Source: Trebonia sp963822615 (GTDB lineage: Bacteria > Actinomycetota > Actinomycetes > Streptosporangiales > Streptosporangiaceae). From it: DNA of 64,000 nt. Numbering within the stretch: position 1 is the first letter of the stretch; each line of letters opens with the position of its first letter. Below are positions 40,169 to 49,768 of this stretch, piece after piece. The position numbers were made by a program, and so were the translations under genes. The notes under the pieces are model-generated. The model made no database searches. It saw nothing but the letters and a program-made list of their open reading frames with translations, and was not told the origin of the DNA. The stretch covers positions 62,001 to 126,000 of the forward strand of contig CAWGIM010000015.1 in the NCBI GenBank assembly GCA_963822615.1. The letters run 5' to 3'.

Positions 40169-42307
40169 ATGGAGCTGGAAGCGGCGCGGCAGACCCACGC
40201 GGAGCTGAGCGAGCGGCTGCTTGAGGCGCAGTACCGCTACCACGTGCTGGACTCGCCGACGATCTCGGACGGCGAGTACGACGCGGGCATCAAGACGCTG
40301 AACGAGATCGAGGAGCAGTATCCCGAGCTGCGCACGCCGGACTCGGCCACGCAGCGGGTCGGCGGCATGATCTCCACCCTGTTCACCCCCGTGACCCACC
40401 TGGAGCGGCTGCTCAGCCTGGACAACGTGTTCTCCCGCGAGGAGTTCTCGGCCTGGGCGGACCGGGCCGCCAAGCTGGGCGGGACCGGGCCGTACCTGTG
40501 CGAGCTGAAGATCGACGGGCTCGCCATCGACCTGGTGTACGAGCGGGGCCGGCTCACCAGCGCCGCCACCCGGGGAGACGGGCGGACCGGCGAGGACGTC
40601 ACGCTCAACGTGAAGACGATCAGCTCGATCCCGGACCGGCTGACCGGGGACGACGTGCCCGAGCTGGTCGAGGTGCGGGGCGAGGTGTTCCTGCCGGAGG
40701 CAGCCTTCGAGCGGCTGAACGAGTCACTGCAGGAGGCGGGCAAGCCCGCCTTCGCCAACCCGCGCAACGCGGCGGCGGGCTCACTGCGGCAGAAGGACCC
40801 CCGGGTCACCGCGTCGCGCGCGCTGGACGCGATCGTGCACGGCATCGGCCGGGTGACCGGCTCGGCTGACGGGAGCGGGGCCGGCCGCGACGGCGGCATC
40901 TCGGGGTCGGCCGCCGGGCCGAGCGAGGAAGGCCACCTGGAAGGGGCACCGGACACCCAGTCCGGCTGGTACCAGCGGCTGGCGGCCTGGGGGCTGCCGG
41001 TCAGCGACCGGTTCAAGGTCGTCGACGACCTGGCCGAGGTCACCGCTTACATCGACTACTACGCCGACCCCGGGCACCGGCACGAGCCGGCCTATGAGAT
41101 CGACGGCGTGGTGGTCAAGATCGACCCGATCGCGGTCCAGCAGGCGATGGGCGCGACCAGCCGCGCGCCGCGCTGGGCGATCGCCTACAAGTACCCGCCG
41201 GAGGAGGTGACCACCAGGCTGCTCGACATCCGGGTGAACGTCGGCCGGACCGGGCGGGTCACCCCCTACGCGGTGATGGCGCCGGTCAAGGTGAGCGGCT
41301 CGACGGTGGACCGCGCCACCCTGCACAACGAGGACGAGGTCAAGCGCAAGGGGGTGCTGATCGGCGACATGGTGGTGCTGCGCAAGGCGGGCGAGGTCAT
41401 CCCCGAGGTGGTCGGGCCGGTGGCCGACCTGCGCACCGGGGACGAGCGGGAGTTCCCGTTCCCGCGCGCCTGCCCGGAGTGCGGCACGCCGCTCGGCCGG
41501 GAGGAGGACGAGGTCGACTGGCGCTGCCCCAATACCCGGGCCTGCCCCGCGCAGCTGCGCGAGCGGCTGTTCTACCTCTCGTCGCGCAGCGCGCTCGACA
41601 TTGAGGCGCTCGGTTACGAGGCGGTCGTCGCGCTGCTCGGCGACGGCCTGGTGGGCGACGAGGGCGACCTGTTCGACCTGACCGACGAGAAGCTGGCGGA
41701 CAGCCCGTTCTTCGTGAACAAGGCGGGCGGCCTCAAGCTGGTCGCGCACGCGCTGCTGGTCAACCTGGACGAGGCGAAGACCCGGCCGCTGTGGCGGATC
41801 CTGGTGGCGCTGTCCATCCGGCACGTCGGGCCGACGGCGGCCCGGGCGCTGGCCGACGCGTTCGGCTCGCTTGACGCGATCGCGGCCGCGTCGCCGGACG
41901 CCCTCGCCATCGTGGAGGGGGTCGGGCCGACGATCGCCGCCTCGGTGGTCGAGTGGTTCACGGTCGACTGGCACCGGGCGATCGTGGAGAAGTGGCGGGC
42001 GTCCGGCGTGCAGCTGGAAACCCCTGGCTTCGACCCGTCCGCGGCGGCCGGGCGGCTGCTGGCCGGCGTCACCGTGGTGATCACCGGGACGCTGCCCACT
42101 TACAGCCGGGACGAGGCGGCCGAGGCGGTCCGCGCGGCCGGCGGCAAGGTGTCCGCCTCGGTGTCGAAGAAGACCACCTTCGTGGTCGCGGGGGAGAGCG
42201 CCGGCTCCAAGTACGACAAGGCGGTCGAGCTCGGCATCACCATCCTCGACGAGCCCGCCTTCAAGCGGCTGCTCGAAGGCGGGCCCGACGCGGTGACGGC
42301 GGGCTAG
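40169..42307 (+). CDS. ligA: NAD-dependent DNA ligase
   Basis: 712 residues. It seals nicks in replication and repair. The adenylation lysine is Lys114 in CELKIDGLAID. The OB fold, a four-cysteine zinc finger (CPECGTPLGREEDEVDWRCPNTRAC), a helix-hairpin-helix region and a C-terminal BRCT domain (VTVVITGTLPTYSRDEA) follow in order. ATG directly abuts the stop of the metE-like gene. An in-frame insert of ~30 Gly/Ser-rich residues (GSADGSGAGRDGG to about 40970) interrupts the adenylation domain after VHGIGRV. Confidence 0.96.
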   Translation: MELEAARQTHAELSERLLEAQYRYHVLDSPTISDGEYDAGIKTLNEIEEQYPELRTPDSATQRVGGMISTLFTPVTHLERLLSLDNVFSREEFSAWADRAAKLGGTGPYLCELKIDGLAIDLVYERGRLTSAATRGDGRTGEDVTLNVKTISSIPDRLTGDDVPELVEVRGEVFLPEAAFERLNESLQEAGKPAFANPRNAAAGSLRQKDPRVTASRALDAIVHGIGRVTGSADGSGAGRDGGISGSAAGPSEEGHLEGAPDTQSGWYQRLAAWGLPVSDRFKVVDDLAEVTAYIDYYADPGHRHEPAYEIDGVVVKIDPIAVQQAMGATSRAPRWAIAYKYPPEEVTTRLLDIRVNVGRTGRVTPYAVMAPVKVSGSTVDRATLHNEDEVKRKGVLIGDMVVLRKAGEVIPEVVGPVADLRTGDEREFPFPRACPECGTPLGREEDEVDWRCPNTRACPAQLRERLFYLSSRSALDIEALGYEAVVALLGDGLVGDEGDLFDLTDEKLADSPFFVNKAGGLKLVAHALLVNLDEAKTRPLWRILVALSIRHVGPTAARALADAFGSLDAIAAASPDALAIVEGVGPTIAASVVEWFTVDWHRAIVEKWRASGVQLETPGFDPSAAAGRLLAGVTVVITGTLPTYSRDEAAEAVRAAGGKVSASVSKKTTFVVAGESAGSKYDKAVELGITILDEPAFKRLLEGGPDAVTAG

Positions 42308-43788
42308 GCCAGCCGCTGGAGGATCAGCTCCCGCACCCGGGCGGCGTCGGCCTGGCCCCGGGTGGCCTTCATGACCGAACCGACGAGCACGCCGGCCGCC
42401 TGGGGCTTGCCGCCGCGGATCTTCGCCGCTACGTCCGGGTTGGCCGCGATGGCGTCGTCGATCGCGCTCGTCAGGGCGGAGTCGTCGCTGACGACGGCCA
42501 GGCCGCGGGCGGCCACGATCTCGTCCGGGGTGCCTTCCTCGTCGAGCACCGCGTCGATGACCTGGCGGGCCAGCCGGTCGTTGAGCGTGCCCGCCGCCAC
42601 CAGGGCGGCCACCCGGGCCACGTCAGCCGGGGTGATCGACAGCTCGGATACCTCGATGCCGGCGTCGTTGGCCCGGCGGGCGAGCTCGCCCAGCCACCAC
42701 TTGCGGGCGTCGGCCGGTGACGCGCCTTCGGCCACCGTCGCCTCCACCGCGTCCAGCGCCCCCGCGTTGCGCAGGGCCTCGAACTCCAGCTCGGACAGTG
42801 ACCAGGCCTCGATCAGCCGGGCCCGGCGGGCTGACGGCAGCTCGGGCAGTGACGCCCCGATGGTCTTCACCCAGTCCGCGTCCGGTGCCACCGGCACCAG
42901 GTCGGGCTCGGGGAAGTAGCGGTAGTCCTGGGCCTCTTCCTTGGACCGGCCGGAGGTGGTCACCCCGGAGTCCTCGTGGAAGTGGCGGGTCTCCTGGCGG
43001 ATCCGGCCGCCCTCGTCGAGTACCCCGGCCTGGCGCTCGACCTCGGAGCGGACCGCCCGCTCGACCGAGCGCAGCGAGTTCACGTTCTTGGTCTCGGTCC
43101 TGGTGCCCCAGGCGCCTGACCCGATGAGGCTGATCGACGTGTTCACGTCGCAGCGCATCGAGCCTTCCTCCATCCGCACGTCGGACACGCCGAGCGTGCG
43201 CAGCACGTCGCGCAGCTCGGTGACGTAGGCGCGGGCGACCTCGGGGGCGAGGAAGCCGGTGCCGGGCACCGGCTTGGTGACGATCTCGACCAGCGGGATG
43301 CCCGCCCGGTTGTAGTCGACCAGCGAGTACTCGGCTCCCTGGATGCGCCCGGTGGCCCCGCCGACGTGCAGCGACTTGCCGGTGTCTTCCTCCAGGTGGA
43401 CCCGCTCGATGCCGACCCGCACGGTCTTGCCGCCGACCGCCACGTCCAGGTAGCCCTCGGTGCAGAGCGGCTCGTCGTACTGGGAGACCTGGAAGTTCTT
43501 CGGCATGTCGGGGTAGAAGTAGTTCTTCCGGGCGAACCGGCACCAGGACGCGATCGAGCAGTTCAGCGCCAGGCCGATCTTGATCGCGTACTCGATGGCG
43601 CGGGCGTTGACCACCGGCAGCGAGCCGGGCAGGCCGAGGCAGACCGGGCAGGTCTGCGTGTTCGGCTCGGTCCCGAACGTGGTGGTGCAGCCGCAGAACA
43701 TCTTGGTGACCGTGCCCAGCTCGACGTGCGTCTCGAGCCCGAAGACGGGCTCGTACTTCTGCAGCGCCGCCTCGTACGTGACCGTCAT
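42304..43788 (-). CDS. gatB: Asp-tRNA(Asn)/Glu-tRNA(Gln) amidotransferase subunit B
   Basis: 494 residues. It activates the mischarged tRNA glutamyl or aspartyl group for amidation. Seen: FGLETHVELGTVTKMFCGC, NTQTCPVCLGLPGSLPVVN, ARKNYFYPDMPKNFQVSQYD, EEDTGKSLH, RMEEGSMRCDVN, KNVNSLRSVERAV and the YqeY-like tail. ATG 43788 overlaps the gatA stop by 4 bp. Convergent with ligA, stops overlapping. Confidence 0.96.
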   Translation of the reverse strand: MTVTYEAALQKYEPVFGLETHVELGTVTKMFCGCTTTFGTEPNTQTCPVCLGLPGSLPVVNARAIEYAIKIGLALNCSIASWCRFARKNYFYPDMPKNFQVSQYDEPLCTEGYLDVAVGGKTVRVGIERVHLEEDTGKSLHVGGATGRIQGAEYSLVDYNRAGIPLVEIVTKPVPGTGFLAPEVARAYVTELRDVLRTLGVSDVRMEEGSMRCDVNTSISLIGSGAWGTRTETKNVNSLRSVERAVRSEVERQAGVLDEGGRIRQETRHFHEDSGVTTSGRSKEEAQDYRYFPEPDLVPVAPDADWVKTIGASLPELPSARRARLIEAWSLSELEFEALRNAGALDAVEATVAEGASPADARKWWLGELARRANDAGIEVSELSITPADVARVAALVAAGTLNDRLARQVIDAVLDEEGTPDEIVAARGLAVVSDDSALTSAIDDAIAANPDVAAKIRGGKPQAAGVLVGSVMKATRGQADAARVRELILQRLA

Positions 43789-45275
43789 CGCGCCAGTCCC
43801 CTCGCCTCGTCGAGCAGCGGGTGCCCCCACCGCTCGGTGAACGCTCCCTCGACCGCCGCGGCCACCCGGTAAAGCCGGTCGTCGGCCAGCGGCGGCGCCA
43901 TCACCTGCAGGCCGACCGGCAGCCCGTCCTCGGCCGCCAGGCCGCAGGGCACCGAGATGGCCGCGTTGCCCGCCAGGTCGGTCGGGATCGTGCACAGGTC
44001 GGCCAGGTACATCGCCATCGGGTCGTCGGCGCGCTCGCCGATCGGGAACGCGGTGGTCGGGGTGACCGGCGAGATCAGCACGTCGACCTGGCCGAAGGCC
44101 GCGTCGAAGTCCCTGATGATCAGCGTCCGCACCTGCTGCGCCTTGCCGTAGTAGGCGTCGTAGTAGCCGCTGGACAGGGCGTAGGCGCCGAGCATGATGC
44201 GGCGCTTCACCTCGGGGCCGAACCCGGCCGCCCGGGAGGTCGCCATGACCTCCTCGGCCGAGCCGTGCCCGTCCCGCAGCCCGTACCGCATGCCGTCGAA
44301 CCGGGCCAGGTTGGACGACGCCTCGCTCGGCGCGATCAGGTAGTAGGCGGGCAGCGCGTACTTGAAGTGGGGGCAGCTGATCTCGGTCACCTTGGCGCCA
44401 AGCGACTCGAGCAGCTCGACCGCCTCGGTGAACCTGGCCATCACGCCGGGCTGGTAGCCGTCGCCGGAGAACTCGCTGACGATGCCGATCCGCAGCCCGG
44501 CCACGTCGCCGTGCCTGGCCGCCTCGACCACCGGCGGCACCGGGGCGTCGATCGAGGTGGAGTCCATCGGGTCGTGCCCGGACATGGCCGCGTGCAGCAG
44601 CGCGGTGTCGAGCACGGTGCGGCCGAACGGGCCCGGGGTGTCGAGGGACGACGCGAACGCGACGACGCCGTAGCGCGAGCTGCCGCCGTAGGTCGGCTTG
44701 GTGCCGACGATCCCGCAGACCGAGGCCGGCTGGCGGATCGAGCCGCCGGTGTCGGTGCCAAGCGCCAGCGGTGCCTCGTAGGCGGCAACGGCGGCGGCCG
44801 AGCCGCCCGAGGAGCCGCCCGGCACCTTGGCCAGGTCCCAGGGGTTGTGCGACGGCCCGTAGCCGGAGTTCTCGGTGGAGGAGCCCATCGCGAACTCGTC
44901 CATGTTGGTCTTGCCGATCAGCACCGCGCCCGCGGCGCGCAGCCGGCTGGTCACCGTGGACTCGTACGGCGGCCGCCAGCCCTCGAGGATCTTCGACCCG
45001 CAGGTGGTCGGCATCCCGACGGTGGTGAACAGGTCCTTGACCGCGACCGGGACGCCGGCCAGCGGGCCGAGCGGCTCGCCCGCCGCCCGCCGCTGGTCGA
45101 CCGCGCGGGCCTGGGCCAGCGAGTCGTCCCGGTTCACGTGCAGGAACGCCCGCACCTGGCCGTCGACCGCGGCGATCCGGTCCAGGTGCTCGCGGGTGAT
45201 CTCCTCGGCCGACGCCTCGCCCGCGGTTACCGCGGCGGCCAGCTCGGCCGCCGTCTTTCTAGTCAGCTCGCTCAT
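43785..45275 (-). CDS. gatA: Asp-tRNA(Asn)/Glu-tRNA(Gln) amidotransferase subunit A
   Basis: 496 residues, amidase-signature family. It releases ammonia from Gln for transfer by GatB. The catalytic triad is Lys80 (VAVKDLFTT), the cis-Ser155 (VPGGSSGGSAAAVAA) and the nucleophile Ser179 (DTGGSIRQPA). 10 bp after gatC, coupled to gatB. Confidence 0.97.
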   Translation of the reverse strand: MSELTRKTAAELAAAVTAGEASAEEITREHLDRIAAVDGQVRAFLHVNRDDSLAQARAVDQRRAAGEPLGPLAGVPVAVKDLFTTVGMPTTCGSKILEGWRPPYESTVTSRLRAAGAVLIGKTNMDEFAMGSSTENSGYGPSHNPWDLAKVPGGSSGGSAAAVAAYEAPLALGTDTGGSIRQPASVCGIVGTKPTYGGSSRYGVVAFASSLDTPGPFGRTVLDTALLHAAMSGHDPMDSTSIDAPVPPVVEAARHGDVAGLRIGIVSEFSGDGYQPGVMARFTEAVELLESLGAKVTEISCPHFKYALPAYYLIAPSEASSNLARFDGMRYGLRDGHGSAEEVMATSRAAGFGPEVKRRIMLGAYALSSGYYDAYYGKAQQVRTLIIRDFDAAFGQVDVLISPVTPTTAFPIGERADDPMAMYLADLCTIPTDLAGNAAISVPCGLAAEDGLPVGLQVMAPPLADDRLYRVAAAVEGAFTERWGHPLLDEARGLAR

Positions 45276-45285
45276 CGGTAGTGCC

Positions 45286-45579
45286 TCACTCCTCGACCAG
45301 GATCCGCGGCACCTTGAACCGCTGCAGCTCGACCGCGGGCGCGCCGGACAGCGCCTGCTCCGGGGTCAGGCAGGGCACCGGCACGTCGGCCCGGTACACG
45401 TTGACCAGGCCGGTCGCGTGCGTGGTGGGCGGGATGCCGTCCGCCGCGACCTCTTGCACCTGCGCGACCGACGCGATGATCTGGTCGAGCTGCGGGGCAA
45501 GGTGGTCAAGCTCCTCGTCGCTGAGCGCGAGCCGGGACAGCCGGGCCAGGTGAGCGACCTCGTCGCGGGTTATCGGCAT
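45286..45579 (-). CDS. gatC: Asp-tRNA(Asn)/Glu-tRNA(Gln) amidotransferase subunit C
   Basis: 97 residues, small belt subunit that stabilises GatA-GatB. MPITRDEVAHLARLSRLALSDEELDHLAPQLDQII and the C-terminal RFKVPRILVEE are typical. First gene of gatCAB. Confidence 0.96.
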   Translation of the reverse strand: MPITRDEVAHLARLSRLALSDEELDHLAPQLDQIIASVAQVQEVAADGIPPTTHATGLVNVYRADVPVPCLTPEQALSGAPAVELQRFKVPRILVEE

Positions 45580-45667
45580 GGCCCCATCCTAGGGCTGATG
45601 ACGCGGCAACTAGTAAGCGTTTGCCGCCGTGGCCCGCTGTTCCGGCACCTCCCGCCCCCGGCTGGGC

Positions 45668-47848
45668 CTACCTGGCCTTCGGCTGGGGCTGCACCGCCAC
45701 CGTGTCGTGCATCCAGGCCCAGATCACCTGGGACGCGGCCGGGAAGCTGCCCGGTGGCCGCGGGTAGCTGTGCACCCCGGTGGAGTAAGCGGCGAAGGTG
45801 ACGGTCGCGCCGTTCTTGCAGTTGGTCCAGGTGGTAAGGGTCAGCTGCTGTTCCTTCGACGTCTCGGTCTCGGTCGTGCAGCCGTCCTGGTAGCGGAGGA
45901 TGTTGTTCTGCACCAGGGCGGACGGCGCCTCACGGAAGTGGCCCCGCTCGCCTGTGTACCACGGTGTATCGGTGTCGTCGGTCGACGCCACCTGGAGGAT
46001 CTTCACCGGCGTGGTGATGTTGCACCACGGCATCGGGTCGCCCTTCACCGCCGCGTAGCCGTCGAACAGGGTGGGGTCCTTGCAGGCGATGGTGTAGGTC
46101 AGCCGGGCGCCGTTGCTGTAGCCCATCAGGTAGATCGGCCGGGTGTTCCCGGGGTCGATCTTCTTGACCAGCTCCTTGATGAACCCGAGGTCGTCGACCG
46201 TGGCGTCAGCGGCCCAGGAGCAGCAGCCGATCGCGTTCCAGGACTCCCGGTAGGCGACCGGGTACACCACCTCGGCGTCGCCCGCGGTCACGTAGGAGGT
46301 GAGCTGGTCCCGGCCGATCTCCTGCGCCTGGGTGGCGTTCAGGCCGGACAGCGCCACGATGATCGGCGCGTCGGCGGCCAGGGCGGTCTTGGCCGGGGTG
46401 AGCGTAGCGTAGGCCCGCGTCATGCCGCCGACCTGGATCGAGGAAAGCACCGTGCTCATCGACCGGTTCTCGTAGGTGCTGATCCGCTGCCCGGTGTACA
46501 CCCCGGCGGCGGCGACCACGGCCACCACCGCGGCGGTCAGGGCCAGCCGCTGGGGGACGTGCCGGGCCCCGGCGGCGACCAGGTCTTCGACCTGGTCCAG
46601 CGTCCGGTCGATCGCCAGGCCGGCCTTCGTCCGCCGGGTGCGCCACTCGCGCCCGGTCAGCGGCAGGCTGAGCGGCGTCCGCCGCATCGTCGACGCGATC
46701 AGCCAGGAGATGGCGTAGATCAGCGGCACCGCGACGAGCAGCAGGATGAGGACCTCGAGGCTGGAGTGCGGCAGCCGGTGCAGGTCGCCCACCAGCCCGT
46801 GCCCCGGCCCCAGGAAGCTCGCCCCCGCGACCAGCAGCAGCACCTGGAGCACGAGGGGATGGGCCAGGTAGATGCCGAACGAGCTGGCTGAGCCGGCCGC
46901 GGCGAATTTCCTGCCCGGCGCGCCGCGGTCGCTCCACAGCAGCCCGAAGCCGAGCAGGGCCCAGCCGAAGGCCAGCGCCTCGAAGATGACGACCGGCTGG
47001 AAGACCGCGCTGGCGTTGGCCGGGGTGGCGTTGAATACCTCGGTCTCGATCAGGAAGACGCCGAGGCCGACGGCCAGCCCGGCCGCCGCCACCGCGGCCG
47101 CCCGCCAGCCGCTGCGCAGGTGACGGCGGGTGAAGGTGCACAGCGCGGCGAAGTGCCAGCCGGCCAGCGCGCCCGCCACCACGTAGAAGACGTAGGTGGT
47201 GATCCAGTTGCCGGTCGCGGCGCCGCCGAGGAACTGGGCCAGCAGGTGGCCGTTCTCGCCCCGCCAGATCTTGTAGTGCAGCGCGATGGTGAGCCACCCC
47301 TGGTAGGCGAGGGCGGCGGCGAACAGCCAGGCGTGGTACCGCTCGGTCTTCCGCAGCACCCAGCGGATCAGCGGGAACAGCAGGTAGATCTGCATGCTGA
47401 CGAGCAGGAAGTACAGGTGGTAGCGGGCGCCGGCGTGCTGCAGGTCGGCCGCGAACGCGTCCGGGAAGGCGCCGCGGGCCTTGCCGTTGGCGGCGTAGTA
47501 GATCGCCGACCAGGCGATGTAGGCGGGCAGCACCAGGTAGAACCGGCGCCACCAGAACCTCCCGGACTTGAGGCGGTCCCGCTGGCCGTAGTTGTAGGTC
47601 AGCACGAGCGCGGTAAGCAGCAGGAACAGCTCGCGGCTGGTGTGGAAGACGGTGGTGACGGCGCCGATGCTCATGGTGACGGTGCCGCCGGCGAAAGCCA
47701 GCGTGTGCACGCTCACCACGAACACCATGATGATCAGCCGGATCGCGTCGAACGCGACGATGTGCGGCCGCGACCGTCCCCCCGCCGCGCTGGCCGGCGC
47801 GGACGGGGCCGGCCCCGGCTGGCTCGCTTCGGAAAGGGCGGAACTCAC
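45668..47848 (-). CDS. Acyltransferase-3 membrane domain fused to secreted LpqC-like esterase
   Basis: About 726 residues from GTG 47848, which overlaps the upstream stop (GTGA). Residues ~25-410 are an acyltransferase-3 domain with ~10 helices (FDAIRLIIMVFVVSVHTLAFAGG, TSRELFLLLTALVLTYNYG, RRFYLVLPAYIAWSAIYY). After a linker and an extra helix (LALTAAVVAVVAAAGVYTG) comes an alpha/beta-hydrolase of the PHB-depolymerase/LpqC type (~500-720) with nucleophile motif GYSNGARL and paired Cys (GCCSW). The hydrolase should face outside. It closely resembles the free-standing hydrolase at 53392-54351. The likely job is to acylate and deacylate a lipid, glycan or secondary metabolite; the substrate is unknown. 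Confidence 0.85.
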   Translation of the reverse strand: MSSALSEASQPGPAPSAPASAAGGRSRPHIVAFDAIRLIIMVFVVSVHTLAFAGGTVTMSIGAVTTVFHTSRELFLLLTALVLTYNYGQRDRLKSGRFWWRRFYLVLPAYIAWSAIYYAANGKARGAFPDAFAADLQHAGARYHLYFLLVSMQIYLLFPLIRWVLRKTERYHAWLFAAALAYQGWLTIALHYKIWRGENGHLLAQFLGGAATGNWITTYVFYVVAGALAGWHFAALCTFTRRHLRSGWRAAAVAAAGLAVGLGVFLIETEVFNATPANASAVFQPVVIFEALAFGWALLGFGLLWSDRGAPGRKFAAAGSASSFGIYLAHPLVLQVLLLVAGASFLGPGHGLVGDLHRLPHSSLEVLILLLVAVPLIYAISWLIASTMRRTPLSLPLTGREWRTRRTKAGLAIDRTLDQVEDLVAAGARHVPQRLALTAAVVAVVAAAGVYTGQRISTYENRSMSTVLSSIQVGGMTRAYATLTPAKTALAADAPIIVALSGLNATQAQEIGRDQLTSYVTAGDAEVVYPVAYRESWNAIGCCSWAADATVDDLGFIKELVKKIDPGNTRPIYLMGYSNGARLTYTIACKDPTLFDGYAAVKGDPMPWCNITTPVKILQVASTDDTDTPWYTGERGHFREAPSALVQNNILRYQDGCTTETETSKEQQLTLTTWTNCKNGATVTFAAYSTGVHSYPRPPGSFPAASQVIWAWMHDTVAVQPQPKAR

Positions 47849-49326
47849 TGCGCCGCTGTCGCCGGCTGGGCTGGCACCGCTTCCTTCAGCAGTCGCCGCG
47901 AGATCTTCCCCGTCGGCCCCAGCGGCATCTCGTCGAGCAGCCAGAACTCGCTGGGCTGCTTGTGCCGCGGCAGCCACTGCGAGCAGGCCGCGCGCAGCTC
48001 CGCCTCGACCCGGACCGCGTCGGCGGCCGCGTCGGGCACCACGTACGCCACCGGGCGCTCGCCGAGCACGTCGTCGGTCGCGCCGATGACCGCCGCCGAG
48101 CGCACCCCGGGCTGTGCGAGCAGGATCTCCTCGATCTCGCGGGGGTAGATCTTCTCCCCGCCCCGGTTGATCACGTCGTCGGACCGGCCGACCAGGAACA
48201 GGTAGCCGTCTCGGTCGAGGTACCCCAGGTCGCTGGTGTCCAGCCAGCCGTCGGCGTCGATCACGCCCGGCCGGCCGCCGGAGGCGTACGCGGTGATCAC
48301 GCCCGCGCCCCGGATCAGTACCCGGCCGACCTGGCCCGGTTCGGCCACCCCGCCGTCGGTGGCGGCGACGCGGACCTCGGAGCCGGCCGGCTTCCCGGCC
48401 GAGCCGGGCTTGCGCGGCCCGTCGAGCGGGTTGGCGGTGATCATGCTGGCTGCCTCGGTCATCCCGTAGGTCTCGATGACGGGCACGCCGACGGCCTGCT
48501 CGAACCGCTCGAGCGAGGCGAGCGGGAGCGGGGCCGAGGCCGACCGGACGAAGCGGAGCGTGGCCGGCGGCTCGGCGGGCGGGTCCATGGACAGGATCGA
48601 GATGATGGCCGGCACGGCGTTGATCCAGGTGACGCCGCGGTCGCGGATGATGTCCCAGAACCCGCGACGGCTGAACTTGCGGTCGACCGCCAGGTACGCG
48701 CCGGCCCGCAAGGTGGCGAGCAGCCCGACGACCTCGGCGTTGACGTGAAACAGGGGCAGCGAGCAGTAGCCCCGGTCGGACCGGGTGAGCCGGTGGGCGT
48801 CGACCACGCTGAGCGCCGTGTGGGCGAGCTGCTCGTCCGGCAGCAGGATCCCCTTGGGCGTTCCGGTGGTACCGCTGGTGCTCAGGAAGATGCCGCCGCC
48901 CGCGGTGCCGGCGGTCACCGGCGACTGGTCGAAAGCGGTGATACCGAACGGGTGCGTGCCTTCGCCCCCGGTGCCGGCAATGACAGTGCCGCCAGTGACC
49001 GCGTCGTGGCCGGTGACCATGCCGCCCGGCTGGGCCAGGCTGATGACGCGGGCGATGTCGGAGTCGGGCGCGCCGGGGTCGAGCGGTACGGCGACCCGGC
49101 CGCTGGCGATGAGCGCGACCAGGGCGGTGGCGTAGCTGAGCGGGTCGCCGAGCCTGACGTTGACCCGGGCCCCGGCCGGCAGCCCGGCCTGGTCGAGGTG
49201 GTGCCCGGTCGCCCGGACGACGTCCAGCAGGCCCGCGTAGGTCAGCGTCGCCTGGCCGCGGGCGTCCGCCAGGTACACGTCGTCACCGTGCCGGCCGGCG
49301 GCCTCTTCAATCCATTGGCGTATCAC
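47845..49326 (-). CDS. Acyl-CoA synthetase/AMP-dependent ligase
   Basis: 493 residues from GTG 49326. ANL-superfamily adenylating enzyme. Seen: the P-loop-like LSTSGTTGTPKGILL (A3), ETYGMTEAASMITANP (A5), GWLDTSDLGYLDRDGYLFLVGRSDDVINRGGEKIYPREIE (A7-A8) and the A10 lysine in PLGPTGKISRRLL. It would activate a carboxylate to an acyl-AMP and then a CoA thioester; the substrate is not readable. It lies 2 bp after the VOC gene and overlaps the acyltransferase gene. A short dispersed-repeat copy (48935-48955) falls in a Gly/Thr-rich linker before A3. Confidence 0.9.
   Translation of the reverse strand: MIRQWIEEAAGRHGDDVYLADARGQATLTYAGLLDVVRATGHHLDQAGLPAGARVNVRLGDPLSYATALVALIASGRVAVPLDPGAPDSDIARVISLAQPGGMVTGHDAVTGGTVIAGTGGEGTHPFGITAFDQSPVTAGTAGGGIFLSTSGTTGTPKGILLPDEQLAHTALSVVDAHRLTRSDRGYCSLPLFHVNAEVVGLLATLRAGAYLAVDRKFSRRGFWDIIRDRGVTWINAVPAIISILSMDPPAEPPATLRFVRSASAPLPLASLERFEQAVGVPVIETYGMTEAASMITANPLDGPRKPGSAGKPAGSEVRVAATDGGVAEPGQVGRVLIRGAGVITAYASGGRPGVIDADGWLDTSDLGYLDRDGYLFLVGRSDDVINRGGEKIYPREIEEILLAQPGVRSAAVIGATDDVLGERPVAYVVPDAAADAVRVEAELRAACSQWLPRHKQPSEFWLLDEMPLGPTGKISRRLLKEAVPAQPATAAQ
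48935..48955 (+). repeat. Dispersed short repeat, copy in acyl-CoA ligase gene
   Basis: AAAGCGGTGATA followed by the core CCGAACGGGTGC at 48944-48955, in a linker before the A3 motif (antisense to the gene). The core is identical to that in purH. Confidence 0.45.
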
Positions 49327-49328
49327 GG

Positions 49329-49730
49329 CTAGTACATCATCCGGGCGTCGTTGTAGTGCTTGAACTCGAGCAGGTTGCCGGACGGGTCGACCAGCACGAA
49401 GGTCTGGTGCTCCTCCACCAGGCCCTCGAACCGCCGCGAGATGTCCTGGTAGAACGGGATCTTCCTGGTCACCGCGCAGGCGTGCAGGGCCTCGAAGTCG
49501 GCCGCCGCGCGGAACGTGACCCCGAAGTGCCGCGGGTAGAGGCTCTCCGGCGCGGCAGGCTCGCCCGCGACCAGGTGGCACACCACCTGGTCGCCGAAGA
49601 AGTCGAGGGTGATCCGGTCGGCGTACCGCCGGGCCAGCTTGCACCCCAGCCTGGTCACGTAGAAGTCCTGCGCCTCATCCAGGTCGTGGGCCGGGATGGC
49701 GAGGTGGAAGACGTCGGTGGTGGTTCGCAC
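49329..49730 (-). CDS. VOC (glyoxalase/dioxygenase fold) family protein
   Basis: 133 residues from GTG 49730, with AGGCAGG upstream. Vicinal-oxygen-chelate fold: FHLAIPAHDLDEAQDFYVTRLGCKLARR, DFFGDQVVCHLV, PRHFGVTF and FVLVDPSGNLLEFKHY. The His of FHLAIP, His of CHLV or RHFG and Glu of LLEFK are likely metal ligands. It could be an isomerase, lyase or dioxygenase. It lies between ComA-like and ligase genes in a tight operon, so it probably acts on the same pathway intermediate. Confidence 0.88.
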   Translation of the reverse strand: MRTTTDVFHLAIPAHDLDEAQDFYVTRLGCKLARRYADRITLDFFGDQVVCHLVAGEPAAPESLYPRHFGVTFRAAADFEALHACAVTRKIPFYQDISRRFEGLVEEHQTFVLVDPSGNLLEFKHYNDARMMY

Positions 49731-49768
49731 GGTCCTGCCTAACTGGTCTGGCTGCGTAACTGGTCTGG

